Numbered from the stretch's first letter, positions 9,383-18,955 are shown. The stretch is DNA of 64,000 bases from Bacteroidales bacterium UBA4360 (GCA_002393945.1 DGSO01000028.1:85338-149337); one strand, 5' to 3'. Notes: generated by a model from the letters alone, not told the origin. Program-made: numbers and translations.

Positions 9383-11209
9383 TTACCAACCCGGATTCTG
9401 AGTCATTCCGTAGGCCTTGTTGATTTCAATGGCCGGGATAGGAGCAAGATACCACTTGGTGTCCCAGGTGGTGTACCAGGCGCGCGGAGGATAGGCGTCC
9501 TTCACGGAGAAGGTGAAGACCGTAGCCTCGCGCTGCTTGTCGCCAAAGGAGGTGAGTCCGTGGAGAGGGCTCGTGAAGGCCGATGTGAGGCCATAGCGAA
9601 CCATGTCGAACCAGCGGAACTCCTCGAAGCCGAACTCGAGTTCCCTCTCAAGGAGGAGGGCGTCGCGGAACTGGCTCTGGGTCATGCCCTCGGCAAGGCC
9701 GGGAAGTCCAACGCGGTTACGCACGGCGTTCACCCATGTGTAGGCCTTGTCTGAAGGGCCTCCGTCGGCCTCGTTGTAGGCCTCGGCGGCGTTCAGGAGC
9801 ACCTCGGCAAGGCGCATCATGCACCAGTGCGGAGGATTGGTACGGTCAGAGCTGTACTGGAGGATGTACTTCATCTGGAGGAAGCCCGGGCAGCCGTCCT
9901 GGTGGTTGGCGTGGTTGTCGTAGGCGCGGCCCACGGTACCGTCACGCCAGATGTCTCCGGGAACGCAGATGTTCTCGTACAGACGGGGGTCGCGGGTTTC
10001 CGTGAAGGTGGAGGAGCCAACCTTGTGGGTGCCCAGCGGATCGGGCTTGAAGAAAGGATGCTCCGGCCAGTTGGATTTGTTCTCCCAGTCAAAATCCTCC
10101 GGGAAAGGAGTGCCGTCGGCCCAGGGGAACTTGTTCACCCAGTCAAGGGTGGCACCACTGCCGTAATCGGCTGTAATCTTGGCGTTTGCATCGTGATATG
10201 AGCCACTGTTGGACTTGCGGATGGAGATGATGGTCTCCGTGGTTCCGCGGTCGAAGTAGCCGCTGCGGTAGGCAAGGCGGTATGCGCGCGGGGTAATGAG
10301 GCCGGTGGCATCAGGTTTTGCCTGCACAAGTGCGTAGTAGCCGTTGGAGAGGAGTTCCTTCATGAACTCGTCTGCAGCGTCCTTTGCACGCTGCCAGCGG
10401 TCTGCGCTGTAGTTCATGTAGCACACGTACTCGTTGGCCTTGGGATGCCAGGGCGTGTCGGAGTTGAACGTGGGGCTCGCGGCAAAGCAGAGGATGCGGA
10501 GCTTGAGGCCCAGGGCGGCAGCCCTTGTCATGCGGCCGTCTTCGGCCTGGCTCACGTACCAGGGAAGGTCCGGAGCGGCCTCGTCGCAGAGCTTCACTAT
10601 GTAGTCCACGGTCTCGGCAAACGTGTTGCGGGGGTATTTCATCTCCTCGTCCGTGCGCACGGCGTGGTCCAGGATGGGAACGCCGCCCACGTAACGCAGC
10701 ATGTGGGCATAGGCTATTGCCATGCACACCTTGGCCTCCGCCTTTTTCTGAGCGAGGGCGGCAGGATCGGCATCGGGGATGCGGTCTGCGTTCTCGAGGA
10801 ACAGCCAGGCGTAGCGGATCACATGGTAGTCATACTCGCTGCCGAAGCAGTAAGTCATGCCGGATGCGCCGCTGGAGAGGTTCGCGTTGAGGGCTCCCGT
10901 ATAGTAGAGGTTGTTGGGGCCGTCGCCGTCGGAGTGCTTGTTGGAGATATAATGGTCGGTTATGGACTCGAGGAAGTCCGAGCCCATCTTGGTGTCGAAG
11001 TCGGTAACAAGACCGTACGGCAGGTAGTAATATGCAGTTGCAAGCACCTTGTCTGCATCCTTGAGGGATGCGAACAGGGTATCGGCCGTAGCGCCGGAAG
11101 TCTCGGGGGCCCTGGAAAGGCCGGCGTCTCCCAGCTTGAGGCTTTCACAGGCGACCGCAAGGCCTGCACCAAGCAGGACAACTGTCAGTATTTCAATTGC
11201 TTTTTTCAT
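9383..11209 (-). CDS. SusD/RagB family glycan-binding lipoprotein (pair 1)
   Basis: A 608-residue SusD-like lipoprotein. The signal MKKAIEILTVVLLGAGLAVAC gives lipidated Cys21. Supporting segments are the helical scaffold KVCMAIAYAHMLRYVGGVPIL, the MMRLAEVLLNAAEAYNEADGG segment, LLERELEFGFEEFRWFDMVRYG and the typical closing MTQNPGW. Several aromatic residues between 270 and 430 could form the glycan-binding platform, but this is not testable by eye. It lies 14 bases after the larger SusC and 20 bases before the second SusC. All five genes around it are tightly packed on one strand and presumably co-transcribed. It differs clearly from the second SusD (560 residues), so the two pairs are not a recent duplication. 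Confidence 0.93.
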   Translation of the reverse strand: MKKAIEILTVVLLGAGLAVACESLKLGDAGLSRAPETSGATADTLFASLKDADKVLATAYYYLPYGLVTDFDTKMGSDFLESITDHYISNKHSDGDGPNNLYYTGALNANLSSGASGMTYCFGSEYDYHVIRYAWLFLENADRIPDADPAALAQKKAEAKVCMAIAYAHMLRYVGGVPILDHAVRTDEEMKYPRNTFAETVDYIVKLCDEAAPDLPWYVSQAEDGRMTRAAALGLKLRILCFAASPTFNSDTPWHPKANEYVCYMNYSADRWQRAKDAADEFMKELLSNGYYALVQAKPDATGLITPRAYRLAYRSGYFDRGTTETIISIRKSNSGSYHDANAKITADYGSGATLDWVNKFPWADGTPFPEDFDWENKSNWPEHPFFKPDPLGTHKVGSSTFTETRDPRLYENICVPGDIWRDGTVGRAYDNHANHQDGCPGFLQMKYILQYSSDRTNPPHWCMMRLAEVLLNAAEAYNEADGGPSDKAYTWVNAVRNRVGLPGLAEGMTQSQFRDALLLERELEFGFEEFRWFDMVRYGLTSAFTSPLHGLTSFGDKQREATVFTFSVKDAYPPRAWYTTWDTKWYLAPIPAIEINKAYGMTQNPGW

Positions 11210-11223
11210 GGCTCGCCCGTTTA

Positions 11224-14200
11224 TCAGAAGTTAACATTGATTGCGATATTGTAGGTCTTCACCAGAGGGTACTGGCCGTCCGAGGAGCTTGACTTGGCCT
11301 CGGGGTCCTGCAGTTTCATCTGGGAGAAGGTAAGGAGGTTGTAACCCGTGAACATAATGCCCAGGGAACCTATTCCAAGCTTGCTCAGCATCTTGCCTTT
11401 GGAGAAGGTGTAGCCGAAGCTGGCGCTCTTAAGACGCAGATAGGATGCATCCACGGTCCAGAGAGTGGAGTTGGCGGAGTTCCAGGGGTAATTGGTCTTG
11501 GTAAAGCGGGGAAGGGTTCCGTCCTCGCGGCCGGGGGCCCAGCCGCCGTTGTCGTCCGGAATCCAGCAGTTCTCGGCAAAATAGCTCAGGAGGCCGCGGT
11601 GGCCGGAGTTGGTGAACGGAATCCTGTAATCCATGTTGAGGACGCGGTTCACATTGGTTGCCGCCACCCAGTTCATGGTAAGGTTGAATCCCTTGTAGCC
11701 GAACCTCCAGTTGGAACCGAAGACATATTCCGGGCGGTTGGGATAGCCGTCCACCTTCATGTCGCGTCCGTCCACGATTCCGTCTTCGTTGAGGTCCTTG
11801 TACATGGCGTCACCGGGGTAGACGGTGGTCGTAGGCTGCGGCAGGGACGGATTCAGGCGCTGGACTCCGTTCTCGTCGGTGTAGAAGTCGCTCTTCTGGT
11901 AGAGGCGTTCGAACTGGTACAGGGAATACCTGCCGGTAGGACCTCCGGTCTGCTTCTGGTACTCGTATTCCGGTTCCACCTCGTCCATGTTGATGATAGT
12001 ATTGCGTGCGTAAGTAACATTGGCGCCGATATCGTAGGTGAACGCGCCGATATGGTCTTTCCAGCCCACCTCAACCTCATAACCCTTGTTGTCCACGACG
12101 CCAAGGTTCATCTGCGGAAGTGACGTTGCAATGATTCCCGGAGGCGTATTCGGCGAAATGAGGATGCCGGTACGGTGCTCTTTGAAGAGGTCTCCGGAGA
12201 AGTGCAGACGGTAGTTGAAAAGGTCTGCATCAAGGCCGATGTTGGACTTGAGAGCGGTCTCCCAGGTAACGCCTGCGTTGCCAGGGGTTCCCATTGCATA
12301 GCGGGGAACGCCGTCGCTCTTTCCTGCGCCGAAGTAATAGGAGCCGGCCTCGTTCCACACACCCTCCATATACATGAAGCGGACGGTGCTGCTGATGTCA
12401 TTACCCACAAGACCTGACGATGCGCGCAGTTTCAGGAAATCCACAGCCTTGACGTGCTGCTTGAAGAATTTCTCCTCGGAAATAACCCAGCCCACAGATG
12501 CGGACGGGAAGAAACCGTAACGGGTCTTGCCGGGGGCGAAGTTCTCGGAACCGTTGTAACCTGCACTCACGTCTACAAGATATTTGTCCATATAGGCATA
12601 AGTGGCACGGCCTACCCAGCCCACATAGCCGCGGGGCAGCCACTGGTACTGCATACGGCTTCCGTTGTACTCAGGGTAGTAGTCCCTTGACTGGTTGTAC
12701 AGCAGGAGGCCGCTCACGGCATGTTTTCCGGCAAATTTGCGGCTGTAGTCCAAACGGGCCTCAAGGTACCAGTTCTTGTCGTCGGAAGTAGACTCGGAGT
12801 AGCTCATGGTGGGCTCGCTGCCGGAGATTACCGGAACATAGGAACGGTCGAAGTAAGGGTCGCTCAGGGCCAGGCCGGAGTCGTTTGCCCAGGATTCGTA
12901 GCGTATGGTCTGGTGGTATCCTCCGGAGCCGGAGCGCTTCTTGTTTATCTGCATCGAGGTGTCATAGCTGCCCCTCACGGATGCGCTGAGGCCCTCGGTG
13001 ACGAAATCAAGCCTCTGGCGGATGGTCATATCCATGCCGAGGGTTGTCTTGTACTTGTTCTGGTAGCCTGAATAGTAGTAGTACTCCCAGCCGTTCCACT
13101 TGGTAAGGCCGTCCGGAAGGGCGTTGGTGTCCACCACCGTGACCGGCATGCCGTTAACCATGCCCGGAGACGCCGTAGGGTGCGCCCAAAGCATGGAAAT
13201 CATCCAGATGTTGGTTCCGCTCGCGCTGGAAAGCGGTTCACGGGTGTCGCCGATGACGCCGCTGATGTTGAACTTCATGTCCGTGGTCTCGGTGAGTTTG
13301 AAGTCCAGGTTCGCGCGGTAGTTGTAACGGTTGTAGGAGTAGTTGTTGTCATAGGTCATGCCCGGAATCTGCTTCAGAAGACCGTTCTGGTACATGTAGC
13401 CCATGGATACGAAATAGCGCACCTTGTCCGAGCCTCCGGAGATGTTGATGTTGTTCTTGGTCTGGAGGAACGCCTTGCGGAACATGAGCTCATGCCACTG
13501 GGTGTTCGGGAACATGATAGGATCCGAACCGGTACGGTATGCTTCGATGGCCTCGCGGGAGAAGTAGAGTTTCTCATCGGTCTTGCCGTCATTGTGCTGG
13601 TACACGTTGTAATAACGGGCAAAATCGTAGCTGGAAGCCTGCGTAATGTATGACAGAGGCTGCTGGACACCGGTGATGGAGCTCACCGAAATCTTGGGCT
13701 TGCCGGCATCGCCGCGCTTGGTTGTCACGATGACGACACCGTTTGCGCCTCGCACACCGAACACGGCAGTGGAGGCGGCATCCTTCAAGATGGAGAGGCT
13801 TTCGATTTCATTGGGGTCCACGGTGTTCAGAGGGCGCTCGACGCCATCCACCAGGATGAGCGGGGATGATGTTCCCTCCGACAGGGAGCCTTGGCCTCGG
13901 ATGTAGATTTTCGCATAGTCTTCGCCAGGCTGACCGGTTTCCTGAACCGTGGCAACACCTGGCATCTGTCCGGCAAGGACGTTGGTTACGTCGGCTACCG
14001 GGGCTTTCACCAAGGCCTTGTTGTCGATGGCCGTGACAGCTCCTGTAACGGTAGCCTTGGTCTGGGTGCTGTAAGCTACCACCACCGTTGCCTCAATGGT
14101 CTGGGTGTCATCCCTGAGGACAACGGTAATGTTGCGCTGCTTGCCCACGGTAATCTCCTCCGTGGAATAGCCAAGCGCTACAACCTCCAGGACAGAAGAT

Positions 14201-14424
14201 TCGGCAGGAACGGTAAGGGTGAACTTACCGTCCATGTCGGCAGCCGCGCCGGTGGTGGTGCCCTTGATGGTGACACCAGCACCGATGACCGGCAGGCCTT
14301 CGGTGTCAATGACCGTACCCTTGACGGTTATACCCTTCTGGGCAAAGGCAGGAGCCCCGCCCAGGAGTATCATCAGACACCCAAGAACAGCCAGTCTCGA
14401 TAAGTGGACTACTTTCTGTTTCAT
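11224..14424 (-). CDS. SusC-like TonB-dependent transporter (pair 1)
   Basis: A 1066-residue SusC/RagA-type transporter. It has a signal peptide ending AFAQ. A carboxypeptidase-regulatory-like domain at about 33-115 contains VKGTVIDTEGLPVIGAGVTIKG and a FTLTVPAES strand. The plug follows, with SPLILVDGVERPL and ESLSILKDAASTAVFGVRG ANGVVIVTTKRG, and then a 22-strand-type barrel ending NIAINVNF. It imports glycan oligomers together with the SusD 14 bases downstream. It begins 22 bases after the alkaline phosphatase stop, with no promoter visible in that gap, so expression probably depends on an upstream start. This is the full-length member of the two SusC proteins in the locus. Confidence 0.94.
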   Translation of the reverse strand: MKQKVVHLSRLAVLGCLMILLGGAPAFAQKGITVKGTVIDTEGLPVIGAGVTIKGTTTGAAADMDGKFTLTVPAESSVLEVVALGYSTEEITVGKQRNITVVLRDDTQTIEATVVVAYSTQTKATVTGAVTAIDNKALVKAPVADVTNVLAGQMPGVATVQETGQPGEDYAKIYIRGQGSLSEGTSSPLILVDGVERPLNTVDPNEIESLSILKDAASTAVFGVRGANGVVIVTTKRGDAGKPKISVSSITGVQQPLSYITQASSYDFARYYNVYQHNDGKTDEKLYFSREAIEAYRTGSDPIMFPNTQWHELMFRKAFLQTKNNINISGGSDKVRYFVSMGYMYQNGLLKQIPGMTYDNNYSYNRYNYRANLDFKLTETTDMKFNISGVIGDTREPLSSASGTNIWMISMLWAHPTASPGMVNGMPVTVVDTNALPDGLTKWNGWEYYYYSGYQNKYKTTLGMDMTIRQRLDFVTEGLSASVRGSYDTSMQINKKRSGSGGYHQTIRYESWANDSGLALSDPYFDRSYVPVISGSEPTMSYSESTSDDKNWYLEARLDYSRKFAGKHAVSGLLLYNQSRDYYPEYNGSRMQYQWLPRGYVGWVGRATYAYMDKYLVDVSAGYNGSENFAPGKTRYGFFPSASVGWVISEEKFFKQHVKAVDFLKLRASSGLVGNDISSTVRFMYMEGVWNEAGSYYFGAGKSDGVPRYAMGTPGNAGVTWETALKSNIGLDADLFNYRLHFSGDLFKEHRTGILISPNTPPGIIATSLPQMNLGVVDNKGYEVEVGWKDHIGAFTYDIGANVTYARNTIINMDEVEPEYEYQKQTGGPTGRYSLYQFERLYQKSDFYTDENGVQRLNPSLPQPTTTVYPGDAMYKDLNEDGIVDGRDMKVDGYPNRPEYVFGSNWRFGYKGFNLTMNWVAATNVNRVLNMDYRIPFTNSGHRGLLSYFAENCWIPDDNGGWAPGREDGTLPRFTKTNYPWNSANSTLWTVDASYLRLKSASFGYTFSKGKMLSKLGIGSLGIMFTGYNLLTFSQMKLQDPEAKSSSSDGQYPLVKTYNIAINVNF

Positions 14425-14446
14425 CGGTTAGTTTTATATTTAGGTG

Positions 14447-15610
14447 TTATTTCAATAGTTTCTTTACGATGGCGCCCACCTCGGCATTCTCATGCACTCC
14501 GGCAAACTCCTCGGCATGAGGACCATAGGCAAAAACGGGGACCACTATCCCGTCATGGCCCTTGGTGGAGAAATGCACTTTCACGGTGCGTTCCTCGATG
14601 CTTCCCTTCAGGAGGGTAAGGCCGCCGGTATTGTGGTCTGCGGTTACGACGACAAGGGTATGGCCGTCCTTTTCTGCCCATTTCAGGACGGCCCCTATAA
14701 CCTTGTCGAAGTCAAAGAGTTCTTCACACATGTAACCAACCTTGTTGCGGTGTGCCCAGTCGTCGATCTGGGACCCTTCAACCATTAGGAAGAACCCTTT
14801 CTTGTTGTCCAGCATCTGTATGGCCTTCATGGTGCTCTCCATAAGGATGGGACCGCGGTCCAGTGCCGGTTTCAGATCATATTCGTCGTACAGGCCAAGG
14901 AACTTGTCTCCTTCTGCGCCTGCAATGTCTTCAAGCTTGTCTACGTAGGTATAGCCCTTGGCCTTCATCTCCTCTATGAGGTTGCGGCCGTCAGAGCGCT
15001 TGTTCCAGAAATGCGTGCCGCCGCCGGAAATGAAATCTATCCCGGAATCCACATACTGGGCGGCTATCCCCTCCTCGTCCTTGCGGGTTTCGGAATGGAC
15101 GGAAAAGTCGGCGGGAGTGGCGTCATTTATGCGGCAGGTAACGGCAAGCCCTGTCTTCATGCCCTTTTTCTGCGCCAAGTGCAGCGATGTTTCAAAGGGA
15201 TTCAGGTCCTTGTCTATGCCGATGTATCCGTACTTGGTCTTCTCTCCCGCGGCAAGGGCGGTGCCGCCGGCGCAGGAGTCGGTTACCAGCCTGTCCGTGC
15301 AGTAAGTACGGGAATAGCCGGCAACGGGCATCTGGTCGATGTTGAGCTTTCCGCCGTTGACAACCCAGCCCACGGACCACTGCGAAAGGCCGGTACCGTC
15401 GCCGATTAGGAAGATGACGTTCTTCACCTTCTTGGACTTTGGCTGCTTCACGGTAACGGTCTCGTAAGGGGTCTCCACGGTATACTGGTCGTCCTTGGAG
15501 AAACTGTAAGTGGCGTATTTTGACCTGTCGCGGTCAAGGTCTTCCGGAGTCTGCGCGAAAAGCGGAAACGCCAGAAGAAGGGCAAGGGAGAATATGAGGT
15601 TTCGTTTCAT
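14447..15610 (-). CDS. Secreted alkaline phosphatase (PhoA superfamily)
   Basis: A 387-residue phosphomonoesterase with a signal peptide ending LFAQ. Metal and catalytic motifs of the alkaline phosphatase superfamily are visible. NVIFLIGDGTGLSQ carries the first metal Asp. VTDSCAGGTALAAGEKT holds the nucleophilic Ser112. GSQIDDWAH and VVTADHNTGGLTLL are further metal ligands. The protein is shorter than E. coli PhoA. It would hydrolyse phosphate monoesters in the periplasm or at the cell surface. Its place is informative: it sits between a GH2 enzyme (one base upstream) and a SusC gene (22 bases downstream), inside a utilisation locus that also encodes a histidine phosphatase fusion. That suggests removal of phosphate from the imported glycan rather than general phosphate scavenging. 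Confidence 0.9.
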   Translation of the reverse strand: MKRNLIFSLALLLAFPLFAQTPEDLDRDRSKYATYSFSKDDQYTVETPYETVTVKQPKSKKVKNVIFLIGDGTGLSQWSVGWVVNGGKLNIDQMPVAGYSRTYCTDRLVTDSCAGGTALAAGEKTKYGYIGIDKDLNPFETSLHLAQKKGMKTGLAVTCRINDATPADFSVHSETRKDEEGIAAQYVDSGIDFISGGGTHFWNKRSDGRNLIEEMKAKGYTYVDKLEDIAGAEGDKFLGLYDEYDLKPALDRGPILMESTMKAIQMLDNKKGFFLMVEGSQIDDWAHRNKVGYMCEELFDFDKVIGAVLKWAEKDGHTLVVVTADHNTGGLTLLKGSIEERTVKVHFSTKGHDGIVVPVFAYGPHAEEFAGVHENAEVGAIVKKLLK

Positions 15611-15611
15611 G

Positions 15612-18059
15612 TTAATTCCAAGAGTCGAGTTTGATTTCAGCGCCGGGGGCGGTGCAGAGTACGGTGCGGGATTCTCCGGGGAGCAGGGAGATGAAATTGT
15701 CTTCCCAGACAGGTCCGCCGATGAGTTTTCCGTCGGCCCCGAAGGCCTTCAGGATGTTCTGGAAGGAGACCACCTCGGAGTTGTTGGTGAGCTTCACGCT
15801 GATGCCGCCGTCAACCGGGGTGGTTTCAAGGGTGACATCGGCCTTGGGAAGGGCGGAGACGAAGGAAAGGTCGGCATAGCCGGTCATGGGGATGCCCCAC
15901 CAGTCGGCCTTGTCCCAGGCGTATTCGCCGTTCTTTGCAGGAATGCAGTAGAAGTTGCGGGCCGATACGTTGCCGGCGGCATCCCTGAGAACGAGGGAAA
16001 GAAAGCCGGGAACGCCTGCAGGCAGCTTTTCAAGCCTCACGGGCTTTCTCTCCTCAGAGAGGAAGGAGACCGTTTTGCCGATGAGTTTCCTGCTGTCGGC
16101 ACCAAGGAAGGTGATTTCGGCACTGTAGGTTGCCTTGGGGGCTGCGTCGTTAACGGCATAGACGCTGCGGTCTCCGTAGTTGAATATCAATTGTACGGGC
16201 GCGCACGCGTGTTTTACGCCATAGTATCCGGCCGTGGGAACACCGTACCAGTCGTAGAGCTGCCAGTAAAGGGACGGCCAGGCGCTGCTGAGCATCCAAT
16301 TGACGATACCGGTAGCCTTGCCGATATTGCAGCGGAAGGCCTCGTACATCGAACGCGTGGAGTCATAGTCCAGGGCGTGGGCCTTCTTCACGAAGTCCTC
16401 GAAGGAATCGGCCTCCCCGTATGTTCCGGCGACGGCCGCCTCTTCAATCTTCGTATTGTTCATGTGCGAAGAGGACGCCGTGCAGTGGTAATCCCATGCC
16501 GGGCCGATGGGCCAGGCCTTCTCGCCTCCAAGGAGACGCTCCACGTTCTCCTTCTGGGGGATGTTCATGCCGGGGTTGGTCTCGGTATTGAAGCCGTATG
16601 CGCCACCGCGCCTGGTGTCGATGAACCAGTAGTCCGGGCCCACATACTCGTAGGGACCGGCCATCTTCATGCCCGAGGGACCTGTAACGGGGCTTTTCAC
16701 GCCGGAGGCAGAGCACACATAAGGCCTATACTCAAGGGCGTTGTAAAGCTCCATATACCTCTCCTCGAGCTGCGGCAGCGGCGCACGGTCGCTTCCGGTG
16801 AGCCAGCCGATGAGGGAAGCATGGTTGCGAAGGCGGATGAGCTGGTCGTGGAAATACCTCACGGCCATTGATTCCCAGGGTTCGCCTTCAATGCAGCCGT
16901 TGCGGCGGGTTTCAGGAAGGCCGCAGTAGCTTTCCCACTCCCACTGGCAGCTGAAGCCCATGAGGGTAAGGATGCCAAGGCTGTCACACACGTCGTAAAC
17001 GGTGTCGTCCTTGCCCCACACATTCTCAAAGCGGATGTTGTTAAGGCCCATGTCCTTCACCATCTGGACCTGGCGCAAAATGCTCTCGGGAGTGTCCTGC
17101 ATGAAGATATCATCGGCCCAGCCGGCGCTCTTGACGAGCACCTTCTTTCCGTTCAGGATGAATTGCCTGTGCCCGTCGGGGGTGAGTTCGGAAGAAATGT
17201 CGCGAATGCCGAAACGCACGTTCTTCGAGTGGGAATCCCCAAAGCTCACAGTCATGTGATAAAGCTCCGGCGAACCCATCTCCGCGCTCCACCAGATACG
17301 GGGGTTCTTCACGGTCTCCGTGTGCCTGAGAACCTTCGTTTCCGAGGCCTCCAGCTTCACGGGCATCTCAAAGCATATATCCTCTGCCGATGCCTTCACA
17401 ACCCCCTCTACGGGCTTGTCCAGAAGGTTCACCAGAGTAATCTCCACATCTATCCGTGCCTCAGAAAAGTCATTCACGTTCACAATTGGCTTGACGAAAA
17501 CGTCTTTCACCTCAACGTCCGGTGTTGAAATGAGGCGCACCGGTCCAAGGATGCCCATGGTCTCGTCCACGGGGCGCGGATTCCAGTCTACCCACCCGTG
17601 GTTGAGGGACTGCGCCGGCGCCTTGTGAACGGTGACCTTCAGCGTATTTGACGCCTTTGCCATGCCGGTAATGTCGAATTCACGCACGCAGAAAGGGCCC
17701 ACGGTGGTGTCCGCCGTGGCAAGGGTTTTCCCGTTGAGGACGATGTCTGCGCTGTACCCCAGGCTTTCGAAGCGGAGGACGTGGCGCTTGCCCTTTTCGA
17801 CGCCGAACTTGGTGGTGAACACCCAAGGCCTGTCGAAAACGGACTTGTCGATATCCTTGTAGCGGAGGCCTTCGAGAACGTTTTCGCCGAAGTAGCCGGC
17901 CTCGTTGAGGGCACCCGCCACCGTGCAGGGAGCCTTTACGCTGTAAACGCTTGAAGAGCCCTCCTGTTTCATGTTCCAGTCAGTGAGTTCACTTACAGGA
18001 GAAGGTGCCGAACATGCCAGGCAAAGAGCCATGAATGATATGATGGAAATTGTTTTCAT
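15612..18059 (-). CDS. GH2 lipoprotein, exo-beta-D-glucosaminidase-like subfamily
   Basis: An 815-residue glycoside hydrolase family 2 enzyme, probably lipid-anchored (MKTISIISFMALCLAC, Cys16). A jelly-roll domain at 25-190 contains WVDWNPRPVDETMGI, a motif typical of exo-beta-D-glucosaminidases. An Ig-like domain follows, then a TIM barrel from about 290. The usual GH2 Asn-Glu pair is replaced by Ser-Asp in WLTGSDRAP, making Asp424 the acid/base candidate. Glu493 in FNTETNPG is the likely nucleophile. The Ser-Asp substitution and the spacing match the subfamily defined by the actinomycete exochitosanases. The expected product is glucosamine released from the non-reducing end, though beta-mannosidase-like activity cannot be excluded. 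It lies between a ROK kinase and an alkaline phosphatase, all within six bases of one another. Confidence 0.8.
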   Translation of the reverse strand: MKTISIISFMALCLACSAPSPVSELTDWNMKQEGSSSVYSVKAPCTVAGALNEAGYFGENVLEGLRYKDIDKSVFDRPWVFTTKFGVEKGKRHVLRFESLGYSADIVLNGKTLATADTTVGPFCVREFDITGMAKASNTLKVTVHKAPAQSLNHGWVDWNPRPVDETMGILGPVRLISTPDVEVKDVFVKPIVNVNDFSEARIDVEITLVNLLDKPVEGVVKASAEDICFEMPVKLEASETKVLRHTETVKNPRIWWSAEMGSPELYHMTVSFGDSHSKNVRFGIRDISSELTPDGHRQFILNGKKVLVKSAGWADDIFMQDTPESILRQVQMVKDMGLNNIRFENVWGKDDTVYDVCDSLGILTLMGFSCQWEWESYCGLPETRRNGCIEGEPWESMAVRYFHDQLIRLRNHASLIGWLTGSDRAPLPQLEERYMELYNALEYRPYVCSASGVKSPVTGPSGMKMAGPYEYVGPDYWFIDTRRGGAYGFNTETNPGMNIPQKENVERLLGGEKAWPIGPAWDYHCTASSSHMNNTKIEEAAVAGTYGEADSFEDFVKKAHALDYDSTRSMYEAFRCNIGKATGIVNWMLSSAWPSLYWQLYDWYGVPTAGYYGVKHACAPVQLIFNYGDRSVYAVNDAAPKATYSAEITFLGADSRKLIGKTVSFLSEERKPVRLEKLPAGVPGFLSLVLRDAAGNVSARNFYCIPAKNGEYAWDKADWWGIPMTGYADLSFVSALPKADVTLETTPVDGGISVKLTNNSEVVSFQNILKAFGADGKLIGGPVWEDNFISLLPGESRTVLCTAPGAEIKLDSWN

Positions 18060-18064
18060 AGTCT

Positions 18065-18883
18065 TTATTTAAGTTCTGCCGCTCCAAGGACGGCGATTTC
18101 GCCCTGGGGCATTACTTCGATACGGAGAAAATCGAGGGGATAGGGATAAGCCTTCCTGAGGGTTTCCCACATGCTGTCTTTGAAATGGTCATAGGAATTT
18201 GCCACGCCGCCGCCAAGGACGATGCAATCCGGGTCGTAGGCAAACATCACCAGGGCGAGAAGGTTCCCAAGGTGCATGCCGAATTCGCGCTCTATTGCAA
18301 GCGCCTCGGGGTCTCCGGCGGCAGCCTTCCAGCCCAGTTCCTTGCCGCTCCAGCCGCGCTGCGTGAAGAACTTCTTGGAGCAGAAGGTTTCATAGTCGGC
18401 CCCGTTGTACTGTGCAGAGCCCAGCTCGCCTATTCCGCAGCGGGTGCCGCACAGCAGCTCCCCGTCCTTGATTACGCCCATTCCAAGGCCGGTGCCGAGG
18501 GTTATGCCCACCATGACGGGATACACTCTGTCCAGCTTTGCAGCCGCTCCCACGGCAAAGCAGTTGGAGTCGTTGTTGATATGTACGGGGATTTTAAGGC
18601 GCCATTCGAGCTCATCCTTCAGGCAGACCTCGTCCCAGGACGGTATGTTCACCGCCTGGTAGACTATGCCTTTCACGGGATCAACGATGGAGGGAACGCC
18701 TATGCCGACGCTCTCCACTTCCGGGACGAGCGCTTTCGTGATAGCTTCCGCGAGATAATTCAGGGTTTCTGCCTTGGTGGCATTGGGGGTAAAGGAGGGT
18801 ATCGTTTCAGTCCTTATAACACGGCCTTCTTCTACAAGACCGATATTAATAGTGGTGCCTCCGATGTCGATTCCAAGTAACAT
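18065..18883 (-). CDS. ROK family sugar kinase
   Basis: A 272-residue cytoplasmic kinase. LLGIDIGGTTINIGLVEEG is the phosphate-binding loop, VHINNDSNCFAVGAAA carries the catalytic Asp region, and GITLGTGLGMGVIKDGEL plus IVLGGGVANS complete the ATP fold. The usual ROK zinc site (GH then CxCGxxGC) is missing; the segment reads GELGSAQYNGADYETFCSKKFF. This cysteine-poor form is, from memory, common in Bacteroidota ROK kinases. Glucose, mannose or N-acetylglucosamine are the usual substrates. With a GH20 and an exo-glucosaminidase-like GH2 beside it, phosphorylation of an amino sugar or its parent hexose is the natural reading. A promoter-like -7 box lies 28 bases upstream, so this gene may start its own transcript. 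Confidence 0.85.
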   Translation of the reverse strand: MLLGIDIGGTTINIGLVEEGRVIRTETIPSFTPNATKAETLNYLAEAITKALVPEVESVGIGVPSIVDPVKGIVYQAVNIPSWDEVCLKDELEWRLKIPVHINNDSNCFAVGAAAKLDRVYPVMVGITLGTGLGMGVIKDGELLCGTRCGIGELGSAQYNGADYETFCSKKFFTQRGWSGKELGWKAAAGDPEALAIEREFGMHLGNLLALVMFAYDPDCIVLGGGVANSYDHFKDSMWETLRKAYPYPLDFLRIEVMPQGEIAVLGAAELK

Positions 18884-18910
18884 CCGATAATAATTAGTAG
18901 GTTAGTACCA

Positions 18911-18918
18911 CAAAAATA
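18911..18918 (-). promoter_or_regulatory. Putative -7 box in front of the ROK kinase gene
   Basis: TATTTTTG on the minus strand, 28 bases before the ROK ATG, in the only gap longer than 25 bases between 1 and 24897. It could start a transcript for the kinase, GH2, phosphatase and SusCD genes separately from the regulator. No -33 TTTG is seen at 19 bp. Confidence 0.45.
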
Positions 18919-18955
18919 GTATCGGAATTACCGGTTTTTGTCTCAATTTACGTAT

